In this document: in pieces, positions 7,994-16,960 of the stretch | Layout of the letters: each line of letters begins with the position of its first letter | Numbering within the stretch: the stretch's first letter is position 1 | Assembly: GCF_001647285.1 (NCBI RefSeq) | Contig: NZ_LRML01000009.1 | Span: 168,693 to 232,692 of the forward strand | Origin: Rufibacter roseus | GTDB taxonomy: Bacteria; Bacteroidota; Bacteroidia; Cytophagales; Hymenobacteraceae | Direction: 5' to 3' | Length of the DNA: 64,000 bases | Translations under genes and position numbers: made by a program | The notes under the pieces: generated by a model | Databases searched by the model: none | What the model saw: only the letters and a program-made list of their open reading frames with translations | What the model was told of the DNA's origin: nothing

Positions 7994-9595
7994 CTAGAAG
8001 CTGATAGGGTTATCTTCTACTATTTCCCAATTGCTTCTGATCTCAAATTTTGCTGGGTGTAGAATAACTGGTTCTGGTAATTGGCGTTTGGCTAGATCTC
8101 CGTTGTCCCAGACACCATTGTTGTTTTTGTCTACCAGTATACGAACTTGATACGTTCCTGGCTGTAGGTTGTCCCACTTCACCGTTTTCTTATTTCTTGT
8201 TTCCCTTACTATTTTATTGTCTTTTAGTAGCTGTACATTGAAACTTGTTTCTTCAGTTTTCAAATTAATTTTTAGACTACCCACATTTGCCCTATCTGCT
8301 ACCTGTATTGTTTGTGTAGAGGCATTAAAAGGAAGTCCGCTAAAGGGCACAATTTTAGTTGTGTCAATCTGCACTTTCATTTCTTTTGCAGCCGTTAGAG
8401 GCATTAATATGCTCAGTTCTGTTTGGTCTTGGTTGAACTTCAGCTGTTCTGCACTCTTTGTTGTGATTGTTGTTGCGGAGTCTGCAATGATGGTAACTGC
8501 CCCTTCTGTATTGACTAATGTGGCTGGAACTTCAAATCTTAATTTTAGTGTATCACCTGGAACTATGGAGGTTCCATTGCTTATCTGGAAGCTTTTTATT
8601 GATCTTCCTAATCTGTTTCCTGCCAATCTTATTCCTACGGTATCTATTTTAGTGTTGCCGGCACTGTCTTGAGCTTCAATAAGCCATCTATTTTCATCTG
8701 CGGAATTTGGAAAGAGACGCAATGTTTTACCTGAGTTAACCAGCAACCATTTTAGCTCAGTTGTATTTTCTGGATTTATCTTATTTATGCTCACTCTGGC
8801 TATTCCTTCAGTGTATTCTATATCATACGCGTCAGCATAACTTTTTCTGCTTAAAGCTATTGGCTTTGTCTTGTCTTGGTAATGCAGTTTTAAGTCGACA
8901 TCTGTTACGGTAGGCTCTATTGCAATTGAATCTTGTGTGAAGGCAATGGCTTCCTTTTCATTGTCATACTGCAGGTTATTGTTTATTTCAGTTAATGCAT
9001 AGATGTAGTAATTTCCTCGCTTCACGTAGTTGAACTGGAATACACCACTAGAGTCTGTTTGAGTAACATAAAGTGGTTTACCTCTTTTAACCTGACCTGT
9101 ATCACTAGCTGGATATAACAAGACGCTTGCCTCCTTAGGTGGCGTTGCATTGAATACATAACTAACTTTCCCGCTAACCTGGCCAGAATCTAAAAAATTA
9201 CCGGTACTAAAGGTTAATACAACACCTTTTGCTGCATTTTTCTCTGTAATGTCGGTTATGCTTTTTCTGAAGTTAAGACTATAGGTGGTGTTTTCTTGCC
9301 AAGGTTTAGCAAAAGTAAGTTCAACGGTACCGTCTTTTATTTTTGTTTTATAGGTATTATCAGTGAAAGGAGCTATCAATAACTGACGCGCCAGATCAGG
9401 TGCCTGAATGGCTTCATCAAAAACGAGCACTATTTTTTCCGGGTTTACATTGGTTGTTCCATTCTTAGGATTTGACATTACCAATTTTGGTGGCTCTAAA
9501 TCCCTTGGCCCTCCATCTGGGCTTCCAATGCTTGCGCAGCCGTATATAATCAATAAGCATATGCCTATACATGCGTTTATTACCTGATTTTTCAT
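7994..9595 (-). CDS. Lipoprotein with N-terminal Ig-like (Big_5/SbsA) domain
   Basis: A 533-residue secreted lipoprotein. The signal peptide ends in the lipobox IIYGC (C20). Residues about 32-130 form an Ig-like Big_5 domain, with the tell-tale PPKLVMSNPKNGTTNVNPE and LTFAKPWQENTTYSLNF. A middle segment (SGKVSYVFNATPPKEASVLL) looks like a carboxypeptidase-regulatory beta-sandwich, and the C-terminal part (GTYQVRILVDKNNNGVWDNG) resembles another such fold. Proteins of this type are common cell-envelope lipoproteins in Bacteroidota without an assigned biochemical role. It is the last gene of a minus-strand series and is followed by the candidate origin. Confidence 0.8.
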   Translation of the reverse strand: MKNQVINACIGICLLIIYGCASIGSPDGGPRDLEPPKLVMSNPKNGTTNVNPEKIVLVFDEAIQAPDLARQLLIAPFTDNTYKTKIKDGTVELTFAKPWQENTTYSLNFRKSITDITEKNAAKGVVLTFSTGNFLDSGQVSGKVSYVFNATPPKEASVLLYPASDTGQVKRGKPLYVTQTDSSGVFQFNYVKRGNYYIYALTEINNNLQYDNEKEAIAFTQDSIAIEPTVTDVDLKLHYQDKTKPIALSRKSYADAYDIEYTEGIARVSINKINPENTTELKWLLVNSGKTLRLFPNSADENRWLIEAQDSAGNTKIDTVGIRLAGNRLGRSIKSFQISNGTSIVPGDTLKLRFEVPATLVNTEGAVTIIADSATTITTKSAEQLKFNQDQTELSILMPLTAAKEMKVQIDTTKIVPFSGLPFNASTQTIQVADRANVGSLKINLKTEETSFNVQLLKDNKIVRETRNKKTVKWDNLQPGTYQVRILVDKNNNGVWDNGDLAKRQLPEPVILHPAKFEIRSNWEIVEDNPISF

Positions 9596-9613
9596 TTTTT
9601 GCTTTAAAATGGA

Positions 9614-9645
9614 AATGACCTTATAGCCTAAACTATAAGGTCATT
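9614..9645 (-). terminator. Hairpin after the methyltransferase gene
   Basis: Perfect 13-bp stem AATGACCTTATAG / CTATAAGGTCATT with a 6-nt loop, 20 bp beyond the methyltransferase stop on the minus strand. A TCCATTTTAAAGC sequence follows, so the U-tract is only moderate. Confidence 0.6.
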
Positions 9646-9665
9646 GTACTTAGTGTGTTTTACTT

Positions 9666-10553
9666 TTATCTTTTCTCTGCAATAAAAATTTGGCTTGAGT
9701 AAGAGTTATCGTTCTTAGCACCGTACAGATTTGACCTGAACCCAGTAAAGAATGAACCCAGCATTTTTGTTTGCCCGTGGCGGTACTTTTCGCTTAGTAT
9801 ACTTACGTAGTAAGCATCCCATTTCATTGGAAGTACTTCTTTCAAGTGCAGTTTATGTTTTTTAAATAAACGCTGCATACTTGCTTTATTAAAGTGGTAA
9901 AGGTGGCGGGGTACATCATATGCCGCCCAATCTGCTCCATATTTTTTGGCATCGTAAGAATCAGCATTAGGGACAGCAATGATCAAATGCCCTCCCTTTT
10001 TTGTTGCTTTTATGAGAGCTTGAAGCGTTTCATTCAACGTGTGCACGTGTTCTAAAACATGCCATAGGGTCACTACCTCAAAGCTTTCTGTTTCTAATTC
10101 CTCAAGTTTGCCTCGGTACAGCGGCTTTCCTAATTTTTCTTCAGTTTGCTGTCTAGCCACTTCATTGGGCTCAATCCCTTCAACTTTCCAGTCTTGTTTT
10201 TGGCATGCCTGTAGAAAGTACCCCACTCCGCATCCATAATCTAAAATGGATCCTTTGTTTCCTAAACGGTTTATCAACTCCACTTTCCGCCGTACTGCCA
10301 TTGATCTAACCAAGCGGTAAGTTTTGTTTAAAAGACCTTTGCTAGTGTCTGAGTGCGAAATATATCCTTCAGATTCATAGTAGGGTCCTATGCTCTCTTC
10401 ATTCGGTCGCGGATTAGTAAACTTTAAGCCGCAGTTCTCGCACTGTACTATCACAAAGCTTTCCTGGCTTACACTTTTGTCTTTTACTACTAGAAAATTC
10501 TTAAAATCTGTTTTGGAACAAATGGGGCAAAGGTCTAGCCGTTCGTAGCTCAT
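9666..10553 (-). CDS. Class I SAM-dependent methyltransferase with N-terminal zinc ribbon
   Basis: A 295-residue protein. Residues about 8-45 contain two Cys pairs (CPIC and CENC), a zinc-ribbon seen in the Methyltransf_13/C-methyltransferase class. The Rossmann fold follows: motif I SILDYGCGVGYF, acidic residue in VEGIEPNE, and LWHVLEHV near motif IV. Such proteins often methylate cell-surface sugars or lipids, but the substrate here is unknown. Its ATG begins 2 bp after the mnmG stop codon, so the two genes are likely co-transcribed. I see nothing that ties its function to tRNA modification. Confidence 0.8.
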   Translation of the reverse strand: MSYERLDLCPICSKTDFKNFLVVKDKSVSQESFVIVQCENCGLKFTNPRPNEESIGPYYESEGYISHSDTSKGLLNKTYRLVRSMAVRRKVELINRLGNKGSILDYGCGVGYFLQACQKQDWKVEGIEPNEVARQQTEEKLGKPLYRGKLEELETESFEVVTLWHVLEHVHTLNETLQALIKATKKGGHLIIAVPNADSYDAKKYGADWAAYDVPRHLYHFNKASMQRLFKKHKLHLKEVLPMKWDAYYVSILSEKYRHGQTKMLGSFFTGFRSNLYGAKNDNSYSSQIFIAEKR

Positions 10554-10554
10554 T

Positions 10555-12417
10555 CTATTTTCCTAAATACACCATCAAAATGGAGATATCTGCCGGAGAT
10601 ACGCCACTGATGCGTGATGCTTGTCCTAAGGTTTCTGGCTGTACTTTCAGTAACTTTTCACGTGCCTCATTTGAAAGCGCGGTAATAGCTTTATAGTCTA
10701 GCCGGTCTTTAATGCGATAATTCTCCAGTTCCTCCATTTTAGAGGCCATCTGGTTTTCCTTCTCAATATAGCTGGCGTATTTTAAAAGAATAACCGCCTG
10801 CTCTAAACTTTCTGGTAAATATTTACTCAGGTATAGATTCAGGCTTTCAGAAGAGGCCAATAAATGCTCCAACTCCACGTTTGGCCGCTTTAACAGATTA
10901 CCCGCTTTGGCTCTTTCGCTGATTGGCGCGGAATCCAGAGAAAGCAGCATTGCATTTACCTCCTCCGGCTCAATTCCTTTCTGCTGTAGATATGCCAGTA
11001 CTTCCTGCGTTTCCTGTTTTTTGCGATTTACCTTCTGCAGACGCTCTTCTGAAGCTAATCCTAAATTATAGCCTTTTTCAGTTAAGCGAAGATCTGCATT
11101 GTCTTGACGCAAAAGAATCCTGTGCTCAGCACGCGAGGTAAACATTCGGTAAGGCTCATTGGTACCTTTGTTCACCAAATCATCTATCAATACGCCTATA
11201 TACGCCTCTGATCTTTTCAAAACAAACGGCTCTGCGTTATGCACCTTATTATGGGCGTTAATTCCCGCCATAAGACCTTGGCAAGCCGCTTCTTCGTAAC
11301 CAGTGGTACCATTGATTTGACCTGCAAAGTAAAGGTTATCCACAAGCTTGGTTTCCAATGTTAGGTTCAATTGGGTTGGCGGGAAGAAGTCATACTCTAT
11401 GGCATAACCAGGGCGGAACATCTTTGCATTTTCGAAACCTGGTATCTCACGAAGCGCTTTAAACTGCACATCTTCCGGCAATGAGCTAGAGAAACCATTT
11501 ACATACACCTCTACCGTATTCCATCCTTCTGGCTCTACAAATATCTGGTGACGGTCGCGTTCTGCAAATCGGTTGATTTTATCTTCGATAGATGGGCAAT
11601 AGCGTGGGCCTAAACCTTGAATTCGTCCTTGAAACATAGGTGATTTTTCAAACCCTGTTTTAAGAATCTCGTGAACTTTAGAATTGGTATAGGTAATGTA
11701 GCAGCTTCTTTGGTTTGATAAAGCTTGCGTATCAGTGTAAGAGAACTTATTAGGATTTTCATCTCCTTTCTGCTCTTCCATAGCTTCGTAGTTCAGGCTG
11801 CGACCATCCACTCTTGGCGGTGTTCCGGTTTTCATTCGCCCTGCCTCAAAGCCTAACGACACCAGCTGCTCAGTTATACCTTTAGCAGATTTCTCTGCGG
11901 CCCTTCCGCCTCCTAATCTTTTCTCGCCAATATGGATAATGCCGTTCAGGAATGTACCGTTTGTGAGTACCACCGCTTTGGCTCTTATTTCTAAGCCTAG
12001 GCTAGTTTTTACTCCTACTGCTTTACCATCTTCCACTATTATCTCTGACACCATTTCTTGCCAGAAATCTACATTTGGTGTTTGCTCAAGAGCTATTCTC
12101 CACTCTTCAGCAAAACGCATTCGGTCGCTCTGAGCCCTTGGGCTCCACATAGCAGGGCCTTTGCTCATGTTCAGCATTCTGAACTGAATCATTGTTTTGT
12201 CGGTAATGATTCCGCTCATGCCGCCCAAGGCATCCACTTCTCTTACTATTTGCCCTTTTGCCACGCCGCCCATAGCTGGGTTACATGACATTTGCGCAAT
12301 TGTATTCATGTTCATGGTAACGAGTAATACTTTCGATCCCATGGTGGCGGCCGCATGTGCTGCTTCACATCCGGCATGTCCCGCCCCTACAACTACTACA
12401 TCATAACTTGTGAACAT
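10555..12417 (-). CDS. mnmG: tRNA uridine-5-carboxymethylaminomethyl(34) synthesis enzyme MnmG
   Basis: FAD-dependent partner of MnmE that installs the cmnm5 group on wobble U34 of tRNAs. The 620-residue length is normal. The FAD dinucleotide fold is at residues 8-18 (VVVGAGHAGCE). The family signatures GGVAKGQIVREVDALGG, TGTPPRVDGRS and the later LYFAGQINGTTGYEEAACQG are all intact. The C-terminal helical domain (SEEAREKLL-like NEAREKLLKVQPETLGQASR) is complete. The gene is also known as gidA and frequently neighbours oriC in bacteria. A near-match to parS lies 18 bp upstream of its start. Confidence 0.98.
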   Translation of the reverse strand: MFTSYDVVVVGAGHAGCEAAHAAATMGSKVLLVTMNMNTIAQMSCNPAMGGVAKGQIVREVDALGGMSGIITDKTMIQFRMLNMSKGPAMWSPRAQSDRMRFAEEWRIALEQTPNVDFWQEMVSEIIVEDGKAVGVKTSLGLEIRAKAVVLTNGTFLNGIIHIGEKRLGGGRAAEKSAKGITEQLVSLGFEAGRMKTGTPPRVDGRSLNYEAMEEQKGDENPNKFSYTDTQALSNQRSCYITYTNSKVHEILKTGFEKSPMFQGRIQGLGPRYCPSIEDKINRFAERDRHQIFVEPEGWNTVEVYVNGFSSSLPEDVQFKALREIPGFENAKMFRPGYAIEYDFFPPTQLNLTLETKLVDNLYFAGQINGTTGYEEAACQGLMAGINAHNKVHNAEPFVLKRSEAYIGVLIDDLVNKGTNEPYRMFTSRAEHRILLRQDNADLRLTEKGYNLGLASEERLQKVNRKKQETQEVLAYLQQKGIEPEEVNAMLLSLDSAPISERAKAGNLLKRPNVELEHLLASSESLNLYLSKYLPESLEQAVILLKYASYIEKENQMASKMEELENYRIKDRLDYKAITALSNEAREKLLKVQPETLGQASRISGVSPADISILMVYLGK

Positions 12418-12434
12418 TGTGTGGATTACTATTA

Positions 12435-12450
12435 TGTTTCACGTGAACAT
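12435..12450. promoter_or_regulatory. parS-like site (13 of 16 positions)
   Basis: TGTTTCACGTGAACAT shares the first 13 bases of the bacterial ParB-binding consensus TGTTTCACGTGAAACA; the right arm lacks one A. The 10-bp core TTCACGTGAA is a perfect palindrome. It sits in the mnmG upstream gap, about 4.4 kb from the DnaA-box cluster. Function is inferred only. Confidence 0.35.
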
Positions 12451-12486
12451 TGTTGATAACTGAGGTAAAACTATAGAAAGCGGTGT

Positions 12487-12918
12487 TTATAACTGAAGCA
12501 TTTCTAAACACTCATCTTCCTTAGAACGCATTAGAGCTTGTTTTTCTTCTGATTTGTCTTCATAACCAAGTAAATGGAGTAGACCGTGCGCCATTACTCT
12601 ATGAAGCTCCACTTCTGGAGTTATGTTGAAAGCAGCGGCATTATCAACAATACGGTCTATACTAATGAAAACATCACCTTCAATAACTCCTTCTATGTCG
12701 GAATTATCAAAGGTGATGACATCAGTGAGCGTGTCATGCTCTAAGTATTCTACATTCATCTGATGAAGATATTCATCAGAACAAAAAATGTAGTTTAAAG
12801 ATTCTAACTCGAAGGAATATTTTGAGATAATTTCAAAAAGCCATTCCTTAATCTTTGCCTCATCTTTTACTTCAAACTCCACATCCTCGGCAAAGAATTC
12901 AATGGGTAACTCAGGCAT
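12487..12918 (-). CDS. ybeY: Endoribonuclease YbeY / rRNA maturation factor
   Basis: Metal-dependent factor for 16S rRNA 3' maturation and ribosome quality control. The 143-residue protein carries DVITFDNS and the metal-site segment HRVMAHGLLHLLGYED. The usual third histidine (HGxLHLxGyxH) is Asp or shifted here, which I believe is common in Bacteroidota members. ATG 12918 (MPELPIEFF) is preferred over the in-frame TTG at 12924. The start overlaps the end of the upstream ATPase gene by 8 bp, indicating translational coupling. Confidence 0.92.
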   Translation of the reverse strand: MPELPIEFFAEDVEFEVKDEAKIKEWLFEIISKYSFELESLNYIFCSDEYLHQMNVEYLEHDTLTDVITFDNSDIEGVIEGDVFISIDRIVDNAAAFNITPEVELHRVMAHGLLHLLGYEDKSEEKQALMRSKEDECLEMLQL

Positions 12919-13318
12919 TTTCAATATTAAATGTTAACGATACCGTTTTGCCGTCGTTGCTGAATTCTACCTCGTCACAAAGATTGCGCATTAAAAAGAT
13001 ACCACGTCCTCCAGGGTTCTCCAGGTTTTCAGGGGCAGTAGGGTCAGAGAGAGACTCAGGATCAAAACCGTTTCCTTCATCTTCTACTTCAAACCGCAGT
13101 TTTTTAGGCTCTACATAGAGAGAAAGATAGACGTTCTTATCCTTGTCAAACTTGTTGCCGTGTCTGATGGCGTTATTCACAGATTCCGTTACAGCAACCA
13201 TGATGTTACCATAGATATCATCCTCAATCTGGAACTTCTCTCTGGAGTTGTCAATAAAGCTCTCCACTATGCGGATGTTCTCAATGATAGAAGGAATCTG
13301 AATTTTTACTTGATTCAT
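12911..13318 (-). CDS. RsbW-like ATP-binding protein (anti-sigma-factor kinase fold)
   Basis: A 135-residue GHKL ATPase domain on its own (HATPase_c_2). Visible motifs are the N box VTESVNNAIRHGNK, the G1 box VEDEGNGFDP and GGRGIFLMRNLCDEV. Proteins like this phosphorylate anti-anti-sigma (STAS) partners in partner-switching circuits. No STAS protein, PP2C phosphatase or sigma factor is encoded nearby, so the partner is unknown. It is the first of two overlapping genes (ybeY follows) and lies 33 bp downstream of the DUF4175 gene on the same strand. Confidence 0.85.
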   Translation of the reverse strand: MNQVKIQIPSIIENIRIVESFIDNSREKFQIEDDIYGNIMVAVTESVNNAIRHGNKFDKDKNVYLSLYVEPKKLRFEVEDEGNGFDPESLSDPTAPENLENPGGRGIFLMRNLCDEVEFSNDGKTVSLTFNIENA

Positions 13319-13351
13319 AATATGTAACCTATATCTGAAATGTCTGCAAAT

Positions 13352-16300
13352 CTAATAACCTATTTTTTTAAAATAAGCATCTACCTGCTTTTTATAATAA
13401 GGAGTTAAAGCAGGAAGGTTCTGCCGGAGCGTCTCCGTCTGCTGTTTTTGCTGAGCCTGGTACTTCTGAAGAGACGGCGGAATACGGGCAGGCAGTTCCT
13501 TAGCGGTATTTGCCTCTCTTTTCTCATCTAAATCTCGTTCATTGGCCGCCTTCTCAGCCTGCAACAATCTGGTCAAAATTTCTTTCTGGCGCATGATTGT
13601 CTGCTCCGTAAGACGTTTATTAACGAGATCAGTTTCGGTTTGTTCCATCAGTTTGCGCAAATTACTTAGATTCTCTCCTCCTTCTTTGCCCCCTGGTTGT
13701 GTAGAAGGCGGAGCCAGTTCTTTCATGGCGTTCCGAAGCATTTCCTGCTGCGCCGCCAAACGGGCCAAAGATTCCGACAAAGCCTTACCAGATTGCCCAC
13801 TTTGCTTTAGTTGCTGGATTTGTTCGTTTAGCTGCTGCTGCATTTGCCCTAGTGCGCCGGGGCTCTGACCCTTTCCTTTTCCTTTGCCCTTCTTTTTGCC
13901 AGGGCCACTTTGTTGGGCGGCCATCATGGCGGCCTGCATTTGCTGCTGCACATCGCTAAGCATTAGCGCCAGATTGTTCATTGACGTCATGGCCAGTTGC
14001 TGATGCGTTCCGGTTTTGCCCAGATTCCGGTCCTTAATAGACTCAGAACTGCGCTTCATCTCCTCTTCCATAGCCCCGACCTCACGTGTCACAAATGACT
14101 GAATCTGAGCTACGCGTTTGGCCAAGGAAAGTAGGCTGTCTTCAATGATCTTGGCATCGTCAGACAGTTTGAGCTGCTGCTGGGCCAGGGCAATGAACCG
14201 AGGGTCTGATTGGTGTACGTTCCGGAAATCTTTCATCAGCTTCTCCTGGTCAAAAGAGAGCGTTACCAAGTTCTCCAGAATATCACGCAGATGGTCTAAG
14301 TTTTCCTGCATCTGTTGCATGTCTGATTCCATTGACATGCTCTGCATTTGCTCAGACATCTGCTTCATTTTTTGGGCAGCCGATTTTTGTGATTGGCTTG
14401 CCTTTTGGTTTTTGCCTTTGTCCAGATTCTCCTGCGCATCCTGCTGGTCTTGCTCAATCTGCTCTTCCATTTGGTCTGTGTCAGGCAAAGACTCAGGGTG
14501 CTCTAGCTGTTCGTTCATTTTCTCTGCTTCATTCAGCTGTTCCTGCGTCTTTTTGAACTCCTCTTGCAGTTTCTTTTGCTCTTCCTGCAGGTTTTGCTGC
14601 AGATTCTTATCAGGCTGCTTTTGTCCTTCGGTTTTCTGAGCAAGGTCTTCCTGTTTTTTAGCCAGTTCATCTAGCTTCTGCATTGCATTTTCAAGCTTTT
14701 GCTCTACCTCCAGCTGTTTAAAGAGCTCTAGCAGGCGGTCTAGTTCTTTCTGAAGGTTATCTTCTTGCTGGTTCAGCTTGTCTAGCAGCGGCTGAATCTT
14801 AGCTGGGTCTGGCTGTTTTTGTTGCAGCAGTTTCTCCAGCTCTTCATACAGCTTTTTGGTTTCGTCGTCCAGCAACTCGTCCATGAGCTTTTTAAGCTGG
14901 TCGCGTTTTTCGGCTAGTTTTTCATTTTGAGGCGAAAAACGCTCTTGCTGCTGGTTTAGCTGCTCGTTCATTTTCTGCAGCGTGTTCAACTCTTCCTGCA
15001 GGGCCTTTTTCTTCTCGGCAAGCTCTTGCAGCGCTTTTTTGTCTTGCCAGCTCAGTTCTTTCTTTACTTTCGTTTTTTCTTCGTTCTGCTCCAGCGACTT
15101 TTGTAATTCCTCGGCTTTGCTTAAAGAAGACTTCAGCTGTGATTCTACCTGTTGCGAAGATTCTTCAATTGATTTCTGCGCCTCGTTAAGGTCTGGGAAT
15201 TTAAAGGTGAAGGTAGAAGTGCGGGCGCTTTTTGGCTGGGGCACCTGGTCGTTGTCGGTTACCTGTACAAAATACTCCAGCTTCTCCCCTTGTTTGAGCT
15301 GCAGCGGCTTCAGGTTGAATTGGTAAAAATATGACTGGGTAGGAATGGTAGGGTTGTAAGGCATGGCCATCGCCTTAAAACTTGGTGCCGGTTGATTGTC
15401 TTTCACCACGCGGTAGTGCAAGGCCAACCTACTGAAGCCGTAGTCATCAGAAATAGTGCCGCCCACCACTAAGTAAGAGTACAGCACTGAATCACGGAAC
15501 TGCTCTAGAGTGATTTCAGGGTGACGATCTGGAATGACAGTAACTTGGTGGGAGATCTTTTCTTTGTTCTCAGAGTACCGGTTACGCAGGTGCATGCTGA
15601 AGCGCTGGCTCTGCATAAAGGTTTTGTTTAATACAAACTCTTCTCCCTGGGCCTGTGCTTTCAGCTTCTGGGCAGGCTCCTGAAACTGCAGCCAAATAGA
15701 ATCAGCGTCATCGGCGGCGAAGCGCCAAGTTACCTTGGTACCTTCCGGAATGGTTAAATCACCAGTGTTGTCTAGTATTTCATTGGGCTTGCGCAGGTAT
15801 TTGGGGTAATTTAGTTCTGCTTTGAGCTGGCGCAGCACTGGGCGAGGTACCACAGTTAACGTGTTAGGCTTTGAGTAAAAGCCAGCGCCGGTAAACTGGA
15901 AATCAACTGATTCTTGCACCTGCTGGAATTCGTGCACGTAGGTTTGCCCTTTCCCTTTTCTCAGAGGTATTTCACGGCCATTTATTACCACGGCCACTTC
16001 CTCCGGAATTGATCTTCCTTCAATGGCTACTTCCAGTTTGAAATTTTCGCCTTTGAAAGCTCGCAATGATTTGTTCTGCACCACAAATTGAAAAGGAGCT
16101 TCAGGGGCGTAATGGGTCTTAAAATCAATTATGCGGCGGGTACCTTGCACGAACAACGCAGGGTAAATAAATGCCAGTACCAATACCAACACCAAAGGAA
16201 GTGCCAGGTATTTAAAGTACGACTTGTTGTTTTGGGTAATCTTGATTCGCTCCGGAAACTGGTAGCCAGACAATTCTTCAGAGCGTTGCTCCACGCTGGC

Positions 16301-16684
16301 GGCAATTAGATCATTCTCTTGGGCGGCATTGCGAAGTTGGAGCAGGTTCAGGAGCCTATCTTGTATTTCGGGGAAGTAGTGGGATACTTGTTGAGCCGCC
16401 TGTTCGTCTGAGAGAAGTTTCTTAAGATTGGCCAAGGCCATGAGCGGGGTCCAGAGCCAACGGATAACGGCAAATGCGCTGAGGCCTAAAAAAGAGAAGA
16501 GCAGAAACGCTCTGACCTCTGGCTGAAAGTAAAAGAAATACTCCAGAAGCGTCATGAGCAGGAACGAAGACAACAGCAAACCTGTAGCCAGCAACGTTCC
16601 TTTGAAAAGCAGATTCAGGTAGAACTTGCGTTTAAACGCCTGAAGCTGCTGTAATACAGTTTGTAAAGATCCGGCAGCCCGCAT
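13352..16684 (-). CDS. Giant DUF4175-family membrane-anchored coiled-coil protein
   Basis: An 1110-residue protein. Two hydrophobic helices (about residues 25-48 and 55-75) and a third near 150-170 anchor it. Residues about 180-480 form a beta-rich extracytoplasmic part with YPKYLRKPNEILDNTGDLTI. From about 490 to 1100 it is extraordinarily rich in Gln, Glu, Lys and Leu with heptad-like patterning (ELQKSLEQNEEKTKVKKELS and many similar), predicted to be long coiled coil. A short GKKKGKGKGKGQ tract lies near residue 930. The molecular role is not known; the family is typical of Bacteroidota. It heads a string with the RsbW-like ATPase and ybeY. Confidence 0.85.
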   Translation of the reverse strand: MRAAGSLQTVLQQLQAFKRKFYLNLLFKGTLLATGLLLSSFLLMTLLEYFFYFQPEVRAFLLFSFLGLSAFAVIRWLWTPLMALANLKKLLSDEQAAQQVSHYFPEIQDRLLNLLQLRNAAQENDLIAASVEQRSEELSGYQFPERIKITQNNKSYFKYLALPLVLVLVLAFIYPALFVQGTRRIIDFKTHYAPEAPFQFVVQNKSLRAFKGENFKLEVAIEGRSIPEEVAVVINGREIPLRKGKGQTYVHEFQQVQESVDFQFTGAGFYSKPNTLTVVPRPVLRQLKAELNYPKYLRKPNEILDNTGDLTIPEGTKVTWRFAADDADSIWLQFQEPAQKLKAQAQGEEFVLNKTFMQSQRFSMHLRNRYSENKEKISHQVTVIPDRHPEITLEQFRDSVLYSYLVVGGTISDDYGFSRLALHYRVVKDNQPAPSFKAMAMPYNPTIPTQSYFYQFNLKPLQLKQGEKLEYFVQVTDNDQVPQPKSARTSTFTFKFPDLNEAQKSIEESSQQVESQLKSSLSKAEELQKSLEQNEEKTKVKKELSWQDKKALQELAEKKKALQEELNTLQKMNEQLNQQQERFSPQNEKLAEKRDQLKKLMDELLDDETKKLYEELEKLLQQKQPDPAKIQPLLDKLNQQEDNLQKELDRLLELFKQLEVEQKLENAMQKLDELAKKQEDLAQKTEGQKQPDKNLQQNLQEEQKKLQEEFKKTQEQLNEAEKMNEQLEHPESLPDTDQMEEQIEQDQQDAQENLDKGKNQKASQSQKSAAQKMKQMSEQMQSMSMESDMQQMQENLDHLRDILENLVTLSFDQEKLMKDFRNVHQSDPRFIALAQQQLKLSDDAKIIEDSLLSLAKRVAQIQSFVTREVGAMEEEMKRSSESIKDRNLGKTGTHQQLAMTSMNNLALMLSDVQQQMQAAMMAAQQSGPGKKKGKGKGKGQSPGALGQMQQQLNEQIQQLKQSGQSGKALSESLARLAAQQEMLRNAMKELAPPSTQPGGKEGGENLSNLRKLMEQTETDLVNKRLTEQTIMRQKEILTRLLQAEKAANERDLDEKREANTAKELPARIPPSLQKYQAQQKQQTETLRQNLPALTPYYKKQVDAYFKKIGY

Positions 16685-16844
16685 ACTTTTTGTTTAGAAT
16701 GAGAAAAGTAGCCCCAAAACAGCCGCGAACAGAATTCTCCTGCTAAGGCTGTTTCACAGTAATCATACGTAATTGATCAGTAGAATATTAACTCTTTTTA
16801 AGACAAGTTTAGTATAAATAAGAACAAAGGAAAGAAAAGAGCTG

Positions 16845-16882
16845 CGTTTTTGGCCTGCTTTTTAGAAAACAGACCAAAAACG
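16845..16882. repeat. Dispersed palindrome, copy 4
   Basis: Arms CGTTTTTGGCCTGCTTTTT and GAAAACAGACCAAAAACG. The T for A change in TTTTTGG is matched by CCAAAAA in the other arm, keeping the pairing. It lies 78 bp beyond the xth stop codon. Confidence 0.85.
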
Positions 16883-16960
16883 ACAGAAGTTCTTCCAGAT
16901 TATTGCTGGTACAGTTGTTCTGTTTAGCTGTGTCTTTAAAACAGGTTGTACAGCTTATCC

